Assembly: GCA_021772705.1 (NCBI GenBank)
Contig: JAJFLN010000826.1
Span: 1-8,754, forward strand
DNA length: 8,754 bases
Direction: 5' to 3'
Source: Candidatus Cloacimonadota bacterium
GTDB taxonomy: Bacteria; Muiribacteriota; UBA6191; JACPRK01
Shown: positions 1 through 6,615 of the stretch, piece by piece
How the letters are laid out: each line of letters opens with the position of its first letter
How positions within the stretch are numbered: the first letter of the stretch is position 1
Translations under genes and position numbers: made by a program
The notes under the pieces: generated by a model
What the model was told of the DNA's origin: nothing
Databases searched by the model: none
What the model saw: the letters and a program-made list of their open reading frames with translations, nothing else

Positions 1-91
1 TCCAGTCGTGTGTCCCCTTATCTCCGAACGGATGACGGCTGCGCCCCCCGACATCGCAAGCTAGGCGATCCGGCGGAAAACCACGTATCCT
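1..91. other. Short left-edge flank, no confident gene
   Basis: This flank lies upstream of the plus-strand membrane-protein gene. One plus-strand frame is open from the window edge to a TAG at 62-64. It gives about 20 residues (PVVCPLISERMTAAPPDIAS), which could be the last codons of an upstream plus-strand gene, but this is too short to identify. A second plus-strand frame is also open across the flank, so openness here is weak evidence. I see no convincing -10/-35 promoter, terminator hairpin or RNA structure. The in-frame TAG at 62-64 limits how far upstream the next gene can start. Confidence 0.3.
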
Positions 92-1801
92 TTGTCCCCT
101 GTGGATGACGCAAGGAAGACGGGGGAAACGCACCTCTGGGACTGGCAGCCCGATGGCGCGCCTGTCCCTCTGCTCCTGTTCCTGGTACTGGTGCTGGCGG
201 CGGTCCTGCGGATCTCGCATCTCGGTTCTCAGGGCCTTTCCCACGACGAACTCTGTACCGTCGCCGAGTCCGCCATGTCGCCGGCCCAGGTGCTGGCCCA
301 TCTCGAGACAGATCGCCATCCGCCCCTCTATCTGCTGATGATCCACTTGACGGTGACGCCAGCGACCTCCGAGTTTGCTGTCAGACTTCCTTCAGCCATC
401 GCTGGCGTTGCCACCTGTGCCGTCCTCTACGCTGTGGCTGCCTGGCTTGTCACGCCCACATACGGCCTCTTGGTCAGCCTGCTCGTGGCGGTGAGTCCCT
501 TTCATGTCTGGGCCTCGCAACAGGCCCGGAGCTACTCCCTCTTCGGCCTCGAGGTTGCCCTGAGCCTGCTGGCGGCAGTGATGCTCGTCCGGCATCTCCG
601 GTCTCCCGCGGGGTGGGTCCTCTATGGCACCGGGGCCCTGCTCCAGATCTACACGTTCTACTACGGGTTCTTCATCGTGGGTGCTCTCGGGTCTTACCTG
701 GCCCTGCTGGCACTGCGTCGCTGGAGGGGCCTCGGACCGTGGCTGGTGGTCCACCTGCTGATCGCCTTGCTCTACCTTCCCTGGGTACCTTCACTCATGC
801 ATCAGATGGGAAACCGGTCCAACCGGCTCCTTCAGGAGAGGGCCTCGACGACGGCCACCAGGTTGGCTGAAGCCCTGCAGGTGGCGACAACCTCGATGGA
901 CCCGAGCTGGACCCTGCAGTTACATGAGGAGACCCGCTGGGTGCCGGTTGTACCGGGACTGACGGCGGTGACCCTGGGAATACTGCTGGCCGGGACGTTC
1001 TGGTTCTGGAGAGTCAAGATGAGGGCAGGTGACGGCTGGGGACTGATCCCCTGGACCTGGGGTGTGGGATTCGCCCTGGCTGTCATCGGCTCCGTGGTTT
1101 CCAGCCCGGACCTGGTCGCTTGGCGGTATGTGCTGGCCTTCGGCCTGCTCGGTCAGTTTCTGCTGGCCGGCGCCATCATGCTGCCGAACCGCGTCTGGGT
1201 GGCCGCCCTGCTGCTGATCGGGTTGCTGCGGTGGGAACTGCAGCTCATCCAGAGTCTCCACCGGACGCCTCGAGACGAGTATCGGGAGGCGGCGGCCCAC
1301 TTCCTGCTGCATCGTCGCGAAGGCGATGTGATTCTATTCTCCCGGCCGAGCCACAAGTGGATTGGACGATTCTACTTCCGGGAGACGCCGGGACAGCTGG
1401 CGCCAGCTATGGGTCGAGGCGATGGCAACGCCGAGACGGACGTCAACGATGTCTTCTTTCCACTGCAGCAGGGACACTTGAATTCCCTGAGGTTGCCGGA
1501 GGACGACGGTTCCCGGATCTGGGTGCTCTACAACTTCGACCAGAGCCGAAGTCAGACAGAAGCGGACCAGGACCTGATGGCAAGGCACCTGGCCTCGAAG
1601 GGGTTCGAACTGGGGGATCGGCGCGAGATGGCGGGGATCGTCCTGGAGGTCCACCGGCGACGCTCGGGCCCTACCGGACCCGCCATTGCTCCTCCTCCAC
1701 TCCGGCCTGATGATTTGCCAGACGGGCCAGAGCAAACAGGAAGTCAGACATCCGATTCAGGTACAGGATCAGATGAGGAGCGACAGGTTCCGCGGCGCTG
1801 A
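92..1801 (+). CDS. Polytopic membrane glycosyltransferase, GT39/ArnT-like (PMT_2 type)
   Basis: The predicted 569-residue protein probably transfers a sugar from a polyprenyl-phosphate donor to an acceptor on the outer face of the inner membrane; donor and acceptor are unknown. Residues 25-42 form the first membrane helix. An acidic loop follows with HDE at 51-53 (the usual place of the catalytic Asp in this fold), then HPPLY at 76-80 and RLPSA at 98-102, a typical signature of bacterial PMT_2 proteins. Roughly nine to ten further hydrophobic segments lie between 100 and 385. Residues 390-520 look soluble, with an REAAAHFL...GDVILF pattern common in the C-terminal domain of this group. Residues 524-569 are hydrophilic, rich in P, G, D and S, and read antisense to the adenosyltransferase gene. 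The start is uncertain: TTG at 92 or GTG at 101, neither with a well-placed Shine-Dalgarno; an in-frame TAG at 62-64 is the upstream limit. The family call is from motifs; the exact function is not known. Confidence 0.72.
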   Translation: MSPVDDARKTGETHLWDWQPDGAPVPLLLFLVLVLAAVLRISHLGSQGLSHDELCTVAESAMSPAQVLAHLETDRHPPLYLLMIHLTVTPATSEFAVRLPSAIAGVATCAVLYAVAAWLVTPTYGLLVSLLVAVSPFHVWASQQARSYSLFGLEVALSLLAAVMLVRHLRSPAGWVLYGTGALLQIYTFYYGFFIVGALGSYLALLALRRWRGLGPWLVVHLLIALLYLPWVPSLMHQMGNRSNRLLQERASTTATRLAEALQVATTSMDPSWTLQLHEETRWVPVVPGLTAVTLGILLAGTFWFWRVKMRAGDGWGLIPWTWGVGFALAVIGSVVSSPDLVAWRYVLAFGLLGQFLLAGAIMLPNRVWVAALLLIGLLRWELQLIQSLHRTPRDEYREAAAHFLLHRREGDVILFSRPSHKWIGRFYFRETPGQLAPAMGRGDGNAETDVNDVFFPLQQGHLNSLRLPEDDGSRIWVLYNFDQSRSQTEADQDLMARHLASKGFELGDRREMAGIVLEVHRRRSGPTGPAIAPPPLRPDDLPDGPEQTGSQTSDSGTGSDEERQVPRR

Positions 1802-2222
1802 GAGTCAGGACGGCTCTTTCGGCGCGCCGGCAGACGGTCCGGGCCAGGTGTAGATGGGCTGCCACGGGAGTCCCGCCGGGGAGGACGAAGAACCGCATGG
1901 GGGGCATGGCTTCGAAGGCCTCGTCAATCCCGTCTTCCATCCACTTCTCTGAACCCTTGGCGAGGCGGGCCGAATCGGGAAGGGACGTCTCGTGTCCGGC
2001 GGCGGCGGCCAGTTCGGCGCCGAGGTGAAACAGCTCGGTCTGGAGCCGCTCGAGGGTGGTCTCCAGGTCCGGGTCATCGTTGATCGAACGGGCAATGCCG
2101 AGGACACTGTTCAGCTCATCGGTGCAGCCGTAGGCGACGACCCTTGGATGGTCCTTCGAGACCCGTCCTCCGCCGAAGAGTCCCGTCTCTCCCTTGTCGC
2201 CTGTTCGTGTGTAGATTTTCAT
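1671..2222 (-). CDS. pduO: PduO-type ATP:cob(I)alamin adenosyltransferase
   Basis: This cytoplasmic enzyme transfers the adenosyl group of ATP to reduced cob(I)alamin, making coenzyme B12. The 183-residue protein matches the usual length of the PduO/MMAB family. The hallmarks occur in order: an N-terminal ATP-binding stretch YTRTGDKGETGL (4-15), KDHPRVVAYGCTDELNS (23-39), the conserved helix RTVCRRAER (128-136) and YLNRMSDFLFALAR (154-167), where most members have NRLSD. No core motif is missing. The ATG at 2222 starts directly at the conserved N-terminus, so the start is secure despite a poor ribosome-binding site. The gene follows gspM after 30 nt and may be read from the same transcript, but nothing links it functionally to secretion. 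Its last 131 bp, including the NRMSD motif, overlap the 3' end of the convergent glycosyltransferase gene. Alternative family names are CobO-like, MMAB-like and YvqK. No B12-dependent enzyme is in the window to indicate its user. Confidence 0.93.
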   Translation of the reverse strand: MKIYTRTGDKGETGLFGGGRVSKDHPRVVAYGCTDELNSVLGIARSINDDPDLETTLERLQTELFHLGAELAAAAGHETSLPDSARLAKGSEKWMEDGIDEAFEAMPPMRFFVLPGGTPVAAHLHLARTVCRRAERAVLTLSAAEPVAPHLILYLNRMSDFLFALARLANHQAGVEEEQWRVR

Positions 2223-2252
2223 GCCATCACGGGGAAAGGTCCCGGCCCCAGT

Positions 2253-2747
2253 CTACAGCCTGAGGTCGCTCAGGAGCAGGACGATGCCGCCCCGTGACTG
2301 GACCTTGGTCACCTCGAGACGGACGATCTGAATCGTGACGGGGAATGCCTCGATCTTCTTCAAGAAGTCGATCAATTCCTTCAGGTAGAGTCCGCCGAGG
2401 CGGACCTCCACCGTGTTGGGCTCGCTTCCGGAGCCGTCGGCAACTTTCCTGATCAGGGGACGGACACCGAGCTCCCGGCCCACCTGTTCCACTCGGCTCT
2501 CGATGGATCGGTTTTCCCCTCCCGGGCCGATGAGGGCGTCGATCTCGCCCTGCCGCTGCCCCAGGTTCTTCAACTGTGAGATCTGTCGTTCCTTGAGGGC
2601 GATGTCGTTTTCCAGGGCCTGGAGCCTCTCCGAGTTGGGTCCCACGATGAGGGAGAAGTAGACCCAGATGGCCAGCAGTACGCCGGCAGCGACGCCGGTG
2701 TGTTTGTGGCTCCAATCGAGCTTGTATCGTGACAGATCGATTTGCAT
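2253..2747 (-). CDS. gspM: Type II secretion system protein GspM (PilO-like)
   Basis: This inner-membrane platform protein is expected to pair with GspL and stabilise it. The 164-residue sequence has a short cytoplasmic N-terminus, one membrane helix at about 18-35, a probable coiled coil at about 38-64 rich in E, K, Q and L, and a small periplasmic domain. The stretch RLGGLYLKELIDFLKKIE (116-133) resembles the helix-strand pattern of the ferredoxin-like domain shared by GspM and PilO. GspM sequences diverge quickly, so the call rests on topology, size and its place directly after gspL. Nine nucleotides separate it from the gspL stop, and a GAGG seven bases before the ATG overlaps the end of gspL, suggesting translational coupling. 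It could equally be called PilO-like. No gspN follows; the next gene is the adenosyltransferase. Confidence 0.8.
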   Translation of the reverse strand: MQIDLSRYKLDWSHKHTGVAAGVLLAIWVYFSLIVGPNSERLQALENDIALKERQISQLKNLGQRQGEIDALIGPGGENRSIESRVEQVGRELGVRPLIRKVADGSGSEPNTVEVRLGGLYLKELIDFLKKIEAFPVTIQIVRLEVTKVQSRGGIVLLLSDLRL

Positions 2748-2756
2748 CTTCGGGCC

Positions 2757-4298
2757 TCAGGAAGCGACCTTGAATTGGACCTGGAACTGGACCCGGGTCG
2801 GGTTGCTCGGTGATGGGCCGGACTCGGTCTTCCGGACTCCGGCGAAGACCTGAGATGCCTTGATGGCCTCCACGATCTTGTCTGCGTCAGTGTTGCTGCC
2901 GGTCTCGCACTTCAGGGTGACCAGACCGCTCTCGATGTTGAACACCAGGATCGTCAGGTTCATCTGACGAGGCACCCGGAGGCTGATCTCGTTCAGGATT
3001 CCGAGGTTGCTCACCTTGCCCCGCTGCAGGATCCTCAGGCGGCGAGTGCTCTCCCGGCTGGCCGCTTCCAGCGCTTCCAGCGTCAAGGTCTTACGCCCCC
3101 TGGCGGCGAAGCTCTTGTTTATGGCCGAGAGTTCCTTCTGGATCTGGACATCCAGCGTCTCGATCTGGGAGGACAGCCGGCGGATCTGTCCGACCTGGAT
3201 CAGAACGAATGCCAGACAGAGGACCAGGATCGCCGTGACGGCGGAAGATATCTTCTTACGCTGATACTTCCAGAAGGATCGCTCCTCCTTGAGGAAGTCA
3301 GCCGAAATCTCGCTCTTCCGGTCGCCCAGAAGACTGACGGCGTCCTGGCCGTGGAGAGCCATCCCGTAGGCGCTGGCGTAGCGGGAGAAGTCGCTGGCGA
3401 CGGGCCCCGGGAGCCCTCCTGAGGAGGACTGGGGCGTGACCACCTCCACCTGGAGGCCGGAGGCGATGCTCTCCCGGACGTAGGGAGCCCGGGCGGTTCC
3501 TCCCGTCAGGACCACCTTTTGAACCGGCGCTGCTCCACCGGCCTGATAGCTGATGAAGCTGAAGCGGATGTCGTTGATGATTCGATCCAGCACGGGTTGC
3601 AGGATCTCCCTTGTATCCCGGTCGCCTTCCGATGCCAGGGCGGCGACCATGGCAGCCTCGGCGTTGGATCGCGAGAGCTGCTGCTTGTCCTGCAGCGCTT
3701 GGGTGAGCATCTTGCCGCCGATCCGGTCCAAACAACGGGAGAAGACGAGCTTCCCGTCTCTCAGGATCTCGATGCAGGTCTTGGAATGCCCCAGATCGAG
3801 AATTGCAACGGTTCCGCCGGGGATGGACTTCTGATCCAGGAGTGCGTTGATCAGCCCGTAGCTGTCGACCTGGTGGAACGTATCGGCCCGTCCCGTGGCC
3901 TCATAGAGGGGCGAGAGTGTGGCGAAGTCCGCCGCGCTGATAGCAAAAACCAGCACCTCCGTGTCGGAGGCATGGGTGGTGTCGCTGACGTAGTGGGCGA
4001 TGTAGCCCTCGTCGGCCGAGAAGGGAAGCTGGTTCTCAGCTTCGAAGGGCACAGTCTGGGCCACCTGGACCGGGTCCTTGAAGGGGAGGGTCAGGTTCCG
4101 GGTCACCACCAGCCGGCGATCCACGGACAGGACCATCAGATCGAAGGAGCCCCGGGTCGCTTCGGCGACGATGGCGATCCGGTCCTCGTCGCCGACGGCG
4201 TGATGATTCGCAGCAGTCACCTGGGTCTTCATCATGCCGACGTCCATAAGGACCGTCTTGACCTCGTGGGTGCCGATATCGACGCCGAGTATCCTCAT
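2757..4298 (-). CDS. gspL: Type II secretion protein GspL with PilM-like actin-fold domain
   Basis: GspL anchors the secretion ATPase GspE to the inner membrane and passes its movement to the pseudopilus. The 513-residue protein has a cytoplasmic actin-like domain (about 1-325), a basic segment KYQRKK, one membrane helix (about 351-370), a probable coiled coil (371-395) and a periplasmic ferredoxin-like domain ending near 513. The first part reads like PilM: phosphate-loop GVDIGTHEVK (5-14), FEAENQLPF (85-93), QVDSYGLINAL (143-153), second phosphate loop AILDLGHSKTCIEIL (165-179) and adenosine motif LTGGTARAP (264-272). The part from the membrane helix onward resembles PilN. Many enterobacterial GspL proteins have a more degenerate nucleotide site; here all three actin-type motifs are visible. 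Its ATG overlaps the gspK stop (ATGA), with GGAAGGAG just upstream, implying coupled translation. The gspK and gspM neighbours favour GspL over a true PilM. Confidence 0.87.
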   Translation of the reverse strand: MRILGVDIGTHEVKTVLMDVGMMKTQVTAANHHAVGDEDRIAIVAEATRGSFDLMVLSVDRRLVVTRNLTLPFKDPVQVAQTVPFEAENQLPFSADEGYIAHYVSDTTHASDTEVLVFAISAADFATLSPLYEATGRADTFHQVDSYGLINALLDQKSIPGGTVAILDLGHSKTCIEILRDGKLVFSRCLDRIGGKMLTQALQDKQQLSRSNAEAAMVAALASEGDRDTREILQPVLDRIINDIRFSFISYQAGGAAPVQKVVLTGGTARAPYVRESIASGLQVEVVTPQSSSGGLPGPVASDFSRYASAYGMALHGQDAVSLLGDRKSEISADFLKEERSFWKYQRKKISSAVTAILVLCLAFVLIQVGQIRRLSSQIETLDVQIQKELSAINKSFAARGRKTLTLEALEAASRESTRRLRILQRGKVSNLGILNEISLRVPRQMNLTILVFNIESGLVTLKCETGSNTDADKIVEAIKASQVFAGVRKTESGPSPSNPTRVQFQVQFKVAS

Positions 4299-5398
4299 GA
4301 CTCCTTCCAGTAGATGGTCCGGATGACACCTCTCTGGTCCCGGGTCACCACCGTCTGAATGCGGGCTTCATAGGAACCGAGCTTGGCCTTCACGTCGAAG
4401 CGGATGGTGTTGCTGTTGGTCGTCAAGAACCGTCCAGCCTTGGCCAATGCCGTGCTGTCGTGGGTGCTGATGACGGCCTGAAGAGCCCCGGGGTTCTGGA
4501 TGGGCCGCTGGGTGATGATCTCGTTGATGATGGCTTGCCTGTTCTGGCTCTCGTAAATTCCCGGCACCGCTGCCAGGACTTCCACGGGAGCGCTGTTCGC
4601 GTTGACCGTGACCGTCTGTCCGAAGACGGTCAAAAAGTCGGATATGGGAAGAGATCCCGGATACTGATCGGTCTTCGGGACTCCATTCATGATTGATCGA
4701 TCCATGTGCCGCAGGAGCATCAATTCGTCCAGTGATTCCATTGGTCCATTTCGCGCCTTGTACTTCGGCTCCTTGCTCGAATACCAGCTTGATTCGGCAC
4801 CTTCGGGGCGGGAAGAGTTGTCTGGGTCTACCCAGTCGAGGATGGCGTTCGTCAGCTGCATGCTGATGTCGTCGGCGGCGCGGGTGTCTGAGAATATCAA
4901 CTTCTTCCGCTTGCGCACATTGGCGATTCGCAGCAGGTTGAGCAGGAAGTTCGGAGCCTGCAAGGCGGCGTTGACGTTCAACCGGGCCGTCTCATCCCGA
5001 ATGGCCACGGAGACCATCCCTCCCTCCAGGGGGATTCCACCCTCCTCGCTGCCGTGGAGCATCAGGTAGACCTCTTCGATGGGATTCAGCTCCACGCCTC
5101 GTTCGAACTGCTTGTTCTTGTACGAGGGATCCGGGATGTAGGTGTAGTTCTGGTTGTTGAACTGAGGATCGAGCTTGATCAGGGTCAGGCCCAGATTCAG
5201 TCCGGCCCGGGCCAGCTGCAGAGCCCGAAATCGATCCACGTCCTTGCGGGAGATCCTCAGCTGGGAGGCGACCATGTCGTGGAAGCTGTAGGCCAGGGTG
5301 GACAGGAGGACGATGATCGCCAGAACGATGAGCAGGGCGATTCCGGATCGGCGTTGACCCGAACCCCTGCGTCGCTGTTTCAAAACGGATCGGTACAT
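4295..5398 (-). CDS. gspK: Type II secretion minor pseudopilin GspK
   Basis: GspK caps the tip of the pseudopilus with GspI and GspJ and helps start its assembly. From the chosen start it has 367 residues, the size of a large GspK. The leader is basic and ends in QRRSG, with prepilin peptidase cleavage expected between Gly19 and Ile20, followed by a hydrophobic helix to about 38. Mature residue 5 is Ile rather than Glu, as is usual for GspK and unlike other pseudopilins. Family landmarks are RDETARLNVNAA (134-145), the acidic segment DWVDPD (188-193) with GAE (200-202), matching the calcium-binding region, and VNANSAPVEVLAAVPGI (265-281). The ATG at 5398 is preferred, 16 nt after gspJ. An in-frame ATG at 5458 would give a 20-residue longer leader overlapping gspJ. 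The 3' end overlaps gspL by 4 nt. Confidence 0.92.
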   Translation of the reverse strand: MYRSVLKQRRRGSGQRRSGIALLIVLAIIVLLSTLAYSFHDMVASQLRISRKDVDRFRALQLARAGLNLGLTLIKLDPQFNNQNYTYIPDPSYKNKQFERGVELNPIEEVYLMLHGSEEGGIPLEGGMVSVAIRDETARLNVNAALQAPNFLLNLLRIANVRKRKKLIFSDTRAADDISMQLTNAILDWVDPDNSSRPEGAESSWYSSKEPKYKARNGPMESLDELMLLRHMDRSIMNGVPKTDQYPGSLPISDFLTVFGQTVTVNANSAPVEVLAAVPGIYESQNRQAIINEIITQRPIQNPGALQAVISTHDSTALAKAGRFLTTNSNTIRFDVKAKLGSYEARIQTVVTRDQRGVIRTIYWKES

Positions 5399-5414
5399 GT
5401 TCTCAGTGGCCCGC

Positions 5415-6185
5415 TCAGGGATTGTTCGGTGCGATGGGGTTGACCGTGGCGCCAACAACGGAGGGCCGCTCCGGTGGTCCCGGTGGTGGCGGTGATTGCT
5501 GCCCTGGCTGACCCTGGGTAGGGGGGGGCGTACCGGCGAATGGGTTGGCCCCGTTGGCCCGGAAGGGTTCGGCCTCCTGGGCGATGGCCACGGTGATCAG
5601 ATCCTCCACGCCTCGTTCCTCGCTCTTGATGGTGTACTTGATCCGTATTTGCTTGGGCAGTTTTCGCTTCAGGCTGTAGTCCCAGGCGGACGACCAGCTC
5701 TTGCCATCGTGGTACTGGAACTTCCACTTCTGGAGCTCCGGGAACTCCTTCTTCGCCACGTTCTTCTTCGTCGACCGGTCGGTGAGGAAGAAGTAGGGGT
5801 CCTGCTTGATGAAGTGGCCCCCGGCGGGAGACTTGTCGAATGTAACCCAACGGAGTTCGCTGATCCTGACGGTCTCGGAAGTGGTGGAGGGGAAGGGCGC
5901 CGACAGGGTGGTGAACGAGAGCTTGGTGGCCGTTCCCTTGAAGTTGGCTTTCGAGTTGCCGAACTGGGGGTAAGGGCTGACTCCCTCGACTGACCGGATG
6001 AAGGCTCGCCGAAAGGAGATGACCTTGAAGAAGATCTCGAACCTCCCCATGACGGAGTTCATGGATCGGCTGGCTGTGATGTAGGTCCCCCAGGTGACCA
6101 GGAGCAGGACCGACAGCAAGGCAGAGCTGATCAGGAGCTCCAGGATCGTGAAGCCCATGCGGCGATGTCTTCGACCAGTCCTCAT
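5415..6185 (-). CDS. gspJ: Type II secretion minor pseudopilin GspJ with proline-rich tail
   Basis: GspJ is part of the GspI-J-K tip complex of the pseudopilus. The 256-residue precursor begins with a basic leader, MRTGRRHRRMG, cut after Gly11 before FTILEL. The mature N-terminus is Phe with Glu at position 5, and the membrane helix runs to about residue 35. The globular part shows the GspJ pattern WKFQYHDGKSW (154-164) and LPKQIRIKYTI (176-186). Residues 207-256 form an unusual extension rich in Pro, Gly, Gln and Asn. It includes PPPTQGQPGQQ and SPPPPGPP and looks disordered; typical GspJ proteins end soon after the globular domain. A C8 run (5521-5528, read as C on the coding strand) lies in this tail. 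The start follows gspI by 10 nt and lies within an imperfect tandem repeat at 6175-6231. No strong Shine-Dalgarno is seen. Confidence 0.9.
   Translation of the reverse strand: MRTGRRHRRMGFTILELLISSALLSVLLLVTWGTYITASRSMNSVMGRFEIFFKVISFRRAFIRSVEGVSPYPQFGNSKANFKGTATKLSFTTLSAPFPSTTSETVRISELRWVTFDKSPAGGHFIKQDPYFFLTDRSTKKNVAKKEFPELQKWKFQYHDGKSWSSAWDYSLKRKLPKQIRIKYTIKSEERGVEDLITVAIAQEAEPFRANGANPFAGTPPPTQGQPGQQSPPPPGPPERPSVVGATVNPIAPNNP
5521..5528. repeat. Eight-base G/C homopolymer in the gspJ tail
   Basis: Eight G on the plus strand read as C on the gspJ coding strand and encode Pro-Pro-Pro near residues 220-222. The tract lies in the proline-rich tail beyond the conserved pseudopilin domain, so a slip here would alter only the tail and leave the globular part intact. 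It could also change the distance to, or translational coupling with, gspK downstream. Confidence 0.7.
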
Positions 6186-6231
6186 GGCTCGGTTCTCACT
6201 GGTGCAGTCCTCGTGGCTCCGGTTCTCTCAC
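6175..6231 (-). repeat. Imperfect tandem repeat across the gspI-gspJ junction
   Basis: Two copies lie head to tail on the coding strand: 6231-6204 (28 nt) and 6199-6175 (25 nt), separated by four bases. They share the pattern GTGAG..AACCG.AGCCA(C/T)GAGGACTG. The second copy lacks two bases and then one base, and has a C-to-T change plus a difference at the last position. The first copy encodes the C-terminus of GspI. The second contains the GspI stop near its start and the GspJ ATG, which arises where the C-to-T difference turns ACG into ATG. The alignment was made by eye. Confidence 0.75.
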
Positions 6232-6615
6232 GTAGCTGATGACCTCTATCTCTCTCTTGGGTACCTGACTCCAGCTGACCACTACCTGTAGTCGCTTCAG
6301 GCCCGGGACTGTTTCGATGAAGGGTTGCAGGGAGACCTTCTCGACTCGATAGCGCCACCTGTAGTGGGGCGCCTTCTCGAACCTGCCGTCCTTGTAGTCG
6401 CCAATCCGGACCGGGTTCTTGCCGTTCACCAGCTCGGTGAACTTCTCCTGGGCCAGGAAGCCGGCGACCAGGGTGTCCCGGGCGACCCGGTAGATCTTCA
6501 CGGAGTGGTAGATGTTGGTGATCAGGATGACCAGGCTGGACCCGAGGATGGCCACGGCGATCATGATCTCCAGGAGGGTGAACCCCCCGGTGCCGGACCG
6601 GCGTCGAGGGATCAC
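6196..6615 (-). CDS. gspI: Type II secretion minor pseudopilin GspI
   Basis: GspI is a minor pseudopilin that nucleates the tip complex with GspJ and GspK. From the GTG at 6615 the precursor has 139 residues, normal for GspI. The leader is MIPRRRSGTGG, with cleavage before FTLLEIMIAVAIL; Phe is at mature position 1 and Glu at position 5. A small domain follows, with ARDTLVAGFLAQEKF resembling the conserved region after the GspI helix and ending in strands such as RLQVVVSWS. An ATG at 6690 in the same frame would add 25 residues inside gspF and give an implausible leader. The GTG start overlaps the gspF stop by four bases (GTGA) and fits the leader well. GspI is chosen over GspG or GspH by size, by the AQEKF helix and by position immediately before gspJ. 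Confidence 0.88.
   Translation of the reverse strand: MIPRRRSGTGGFTLLEIMIAVAILGSSLVILITNIYHSVKIYRVARDTLVAGFLAQEKFTELVNGKNPVRIGDYKDGRFEKAPHYRWRYRVEKVSLQPFIETVPGLKRLQVVVSWSQVPKREIEVISYVREPEPRGLHQ

Noticed and set aside
1120..1710. 196-codon open frame on the plus strand within the glycosyltransferase gene
   Set aside because: It is an out-of-frame shadow with Arg/Gly/Ala/Pro-rich composition and no recognisable motif, whereas the overlapping frame has clear membrane helices and family motifs.
2223..2252. Possible terminator between gspM and the adenosyltransferase gene
   Set aside because: Only a 4-bp stem (CGGG with CCCG) and no T run can be found, which is too weak to call.
2227..2715. 162-codon minus-strand open frame overlapping gspM
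   Set aside because: It is the +1 shadow of gspM, rich in Arg, Pro and Gly. The gspM frame has the membrane helix, the coiled coil and a proper ribosome-binding site.
3519..4313. 264-codon open frame on the plus strand, antisense to gspL
   Set aside because: It lies wholly opposite a well-supported gene and its product is rich in D, G, H and V with no domain pattern, as expected from the complement of GC-rich codons.
5396..5458. ATG at 5458 as the gspK start
   Set aside because: It would overlap gspJ by 44 bases and lengthen the leader to 39 residues. The ATG at 5398 gives a leader of normal length, although the longer form cannot be fully excluded.
2757..6615. Reading the pseudopilins and the actin-fold protein as a type IV pilus cluster
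   Set aside because: GspC with homology region and PDZ, GspK with its acidic calcium-type segment and no Glu at position 5, and the I-J-K-L-M order are specific to type II secretion. No pilA, pilT or pilQ is present.
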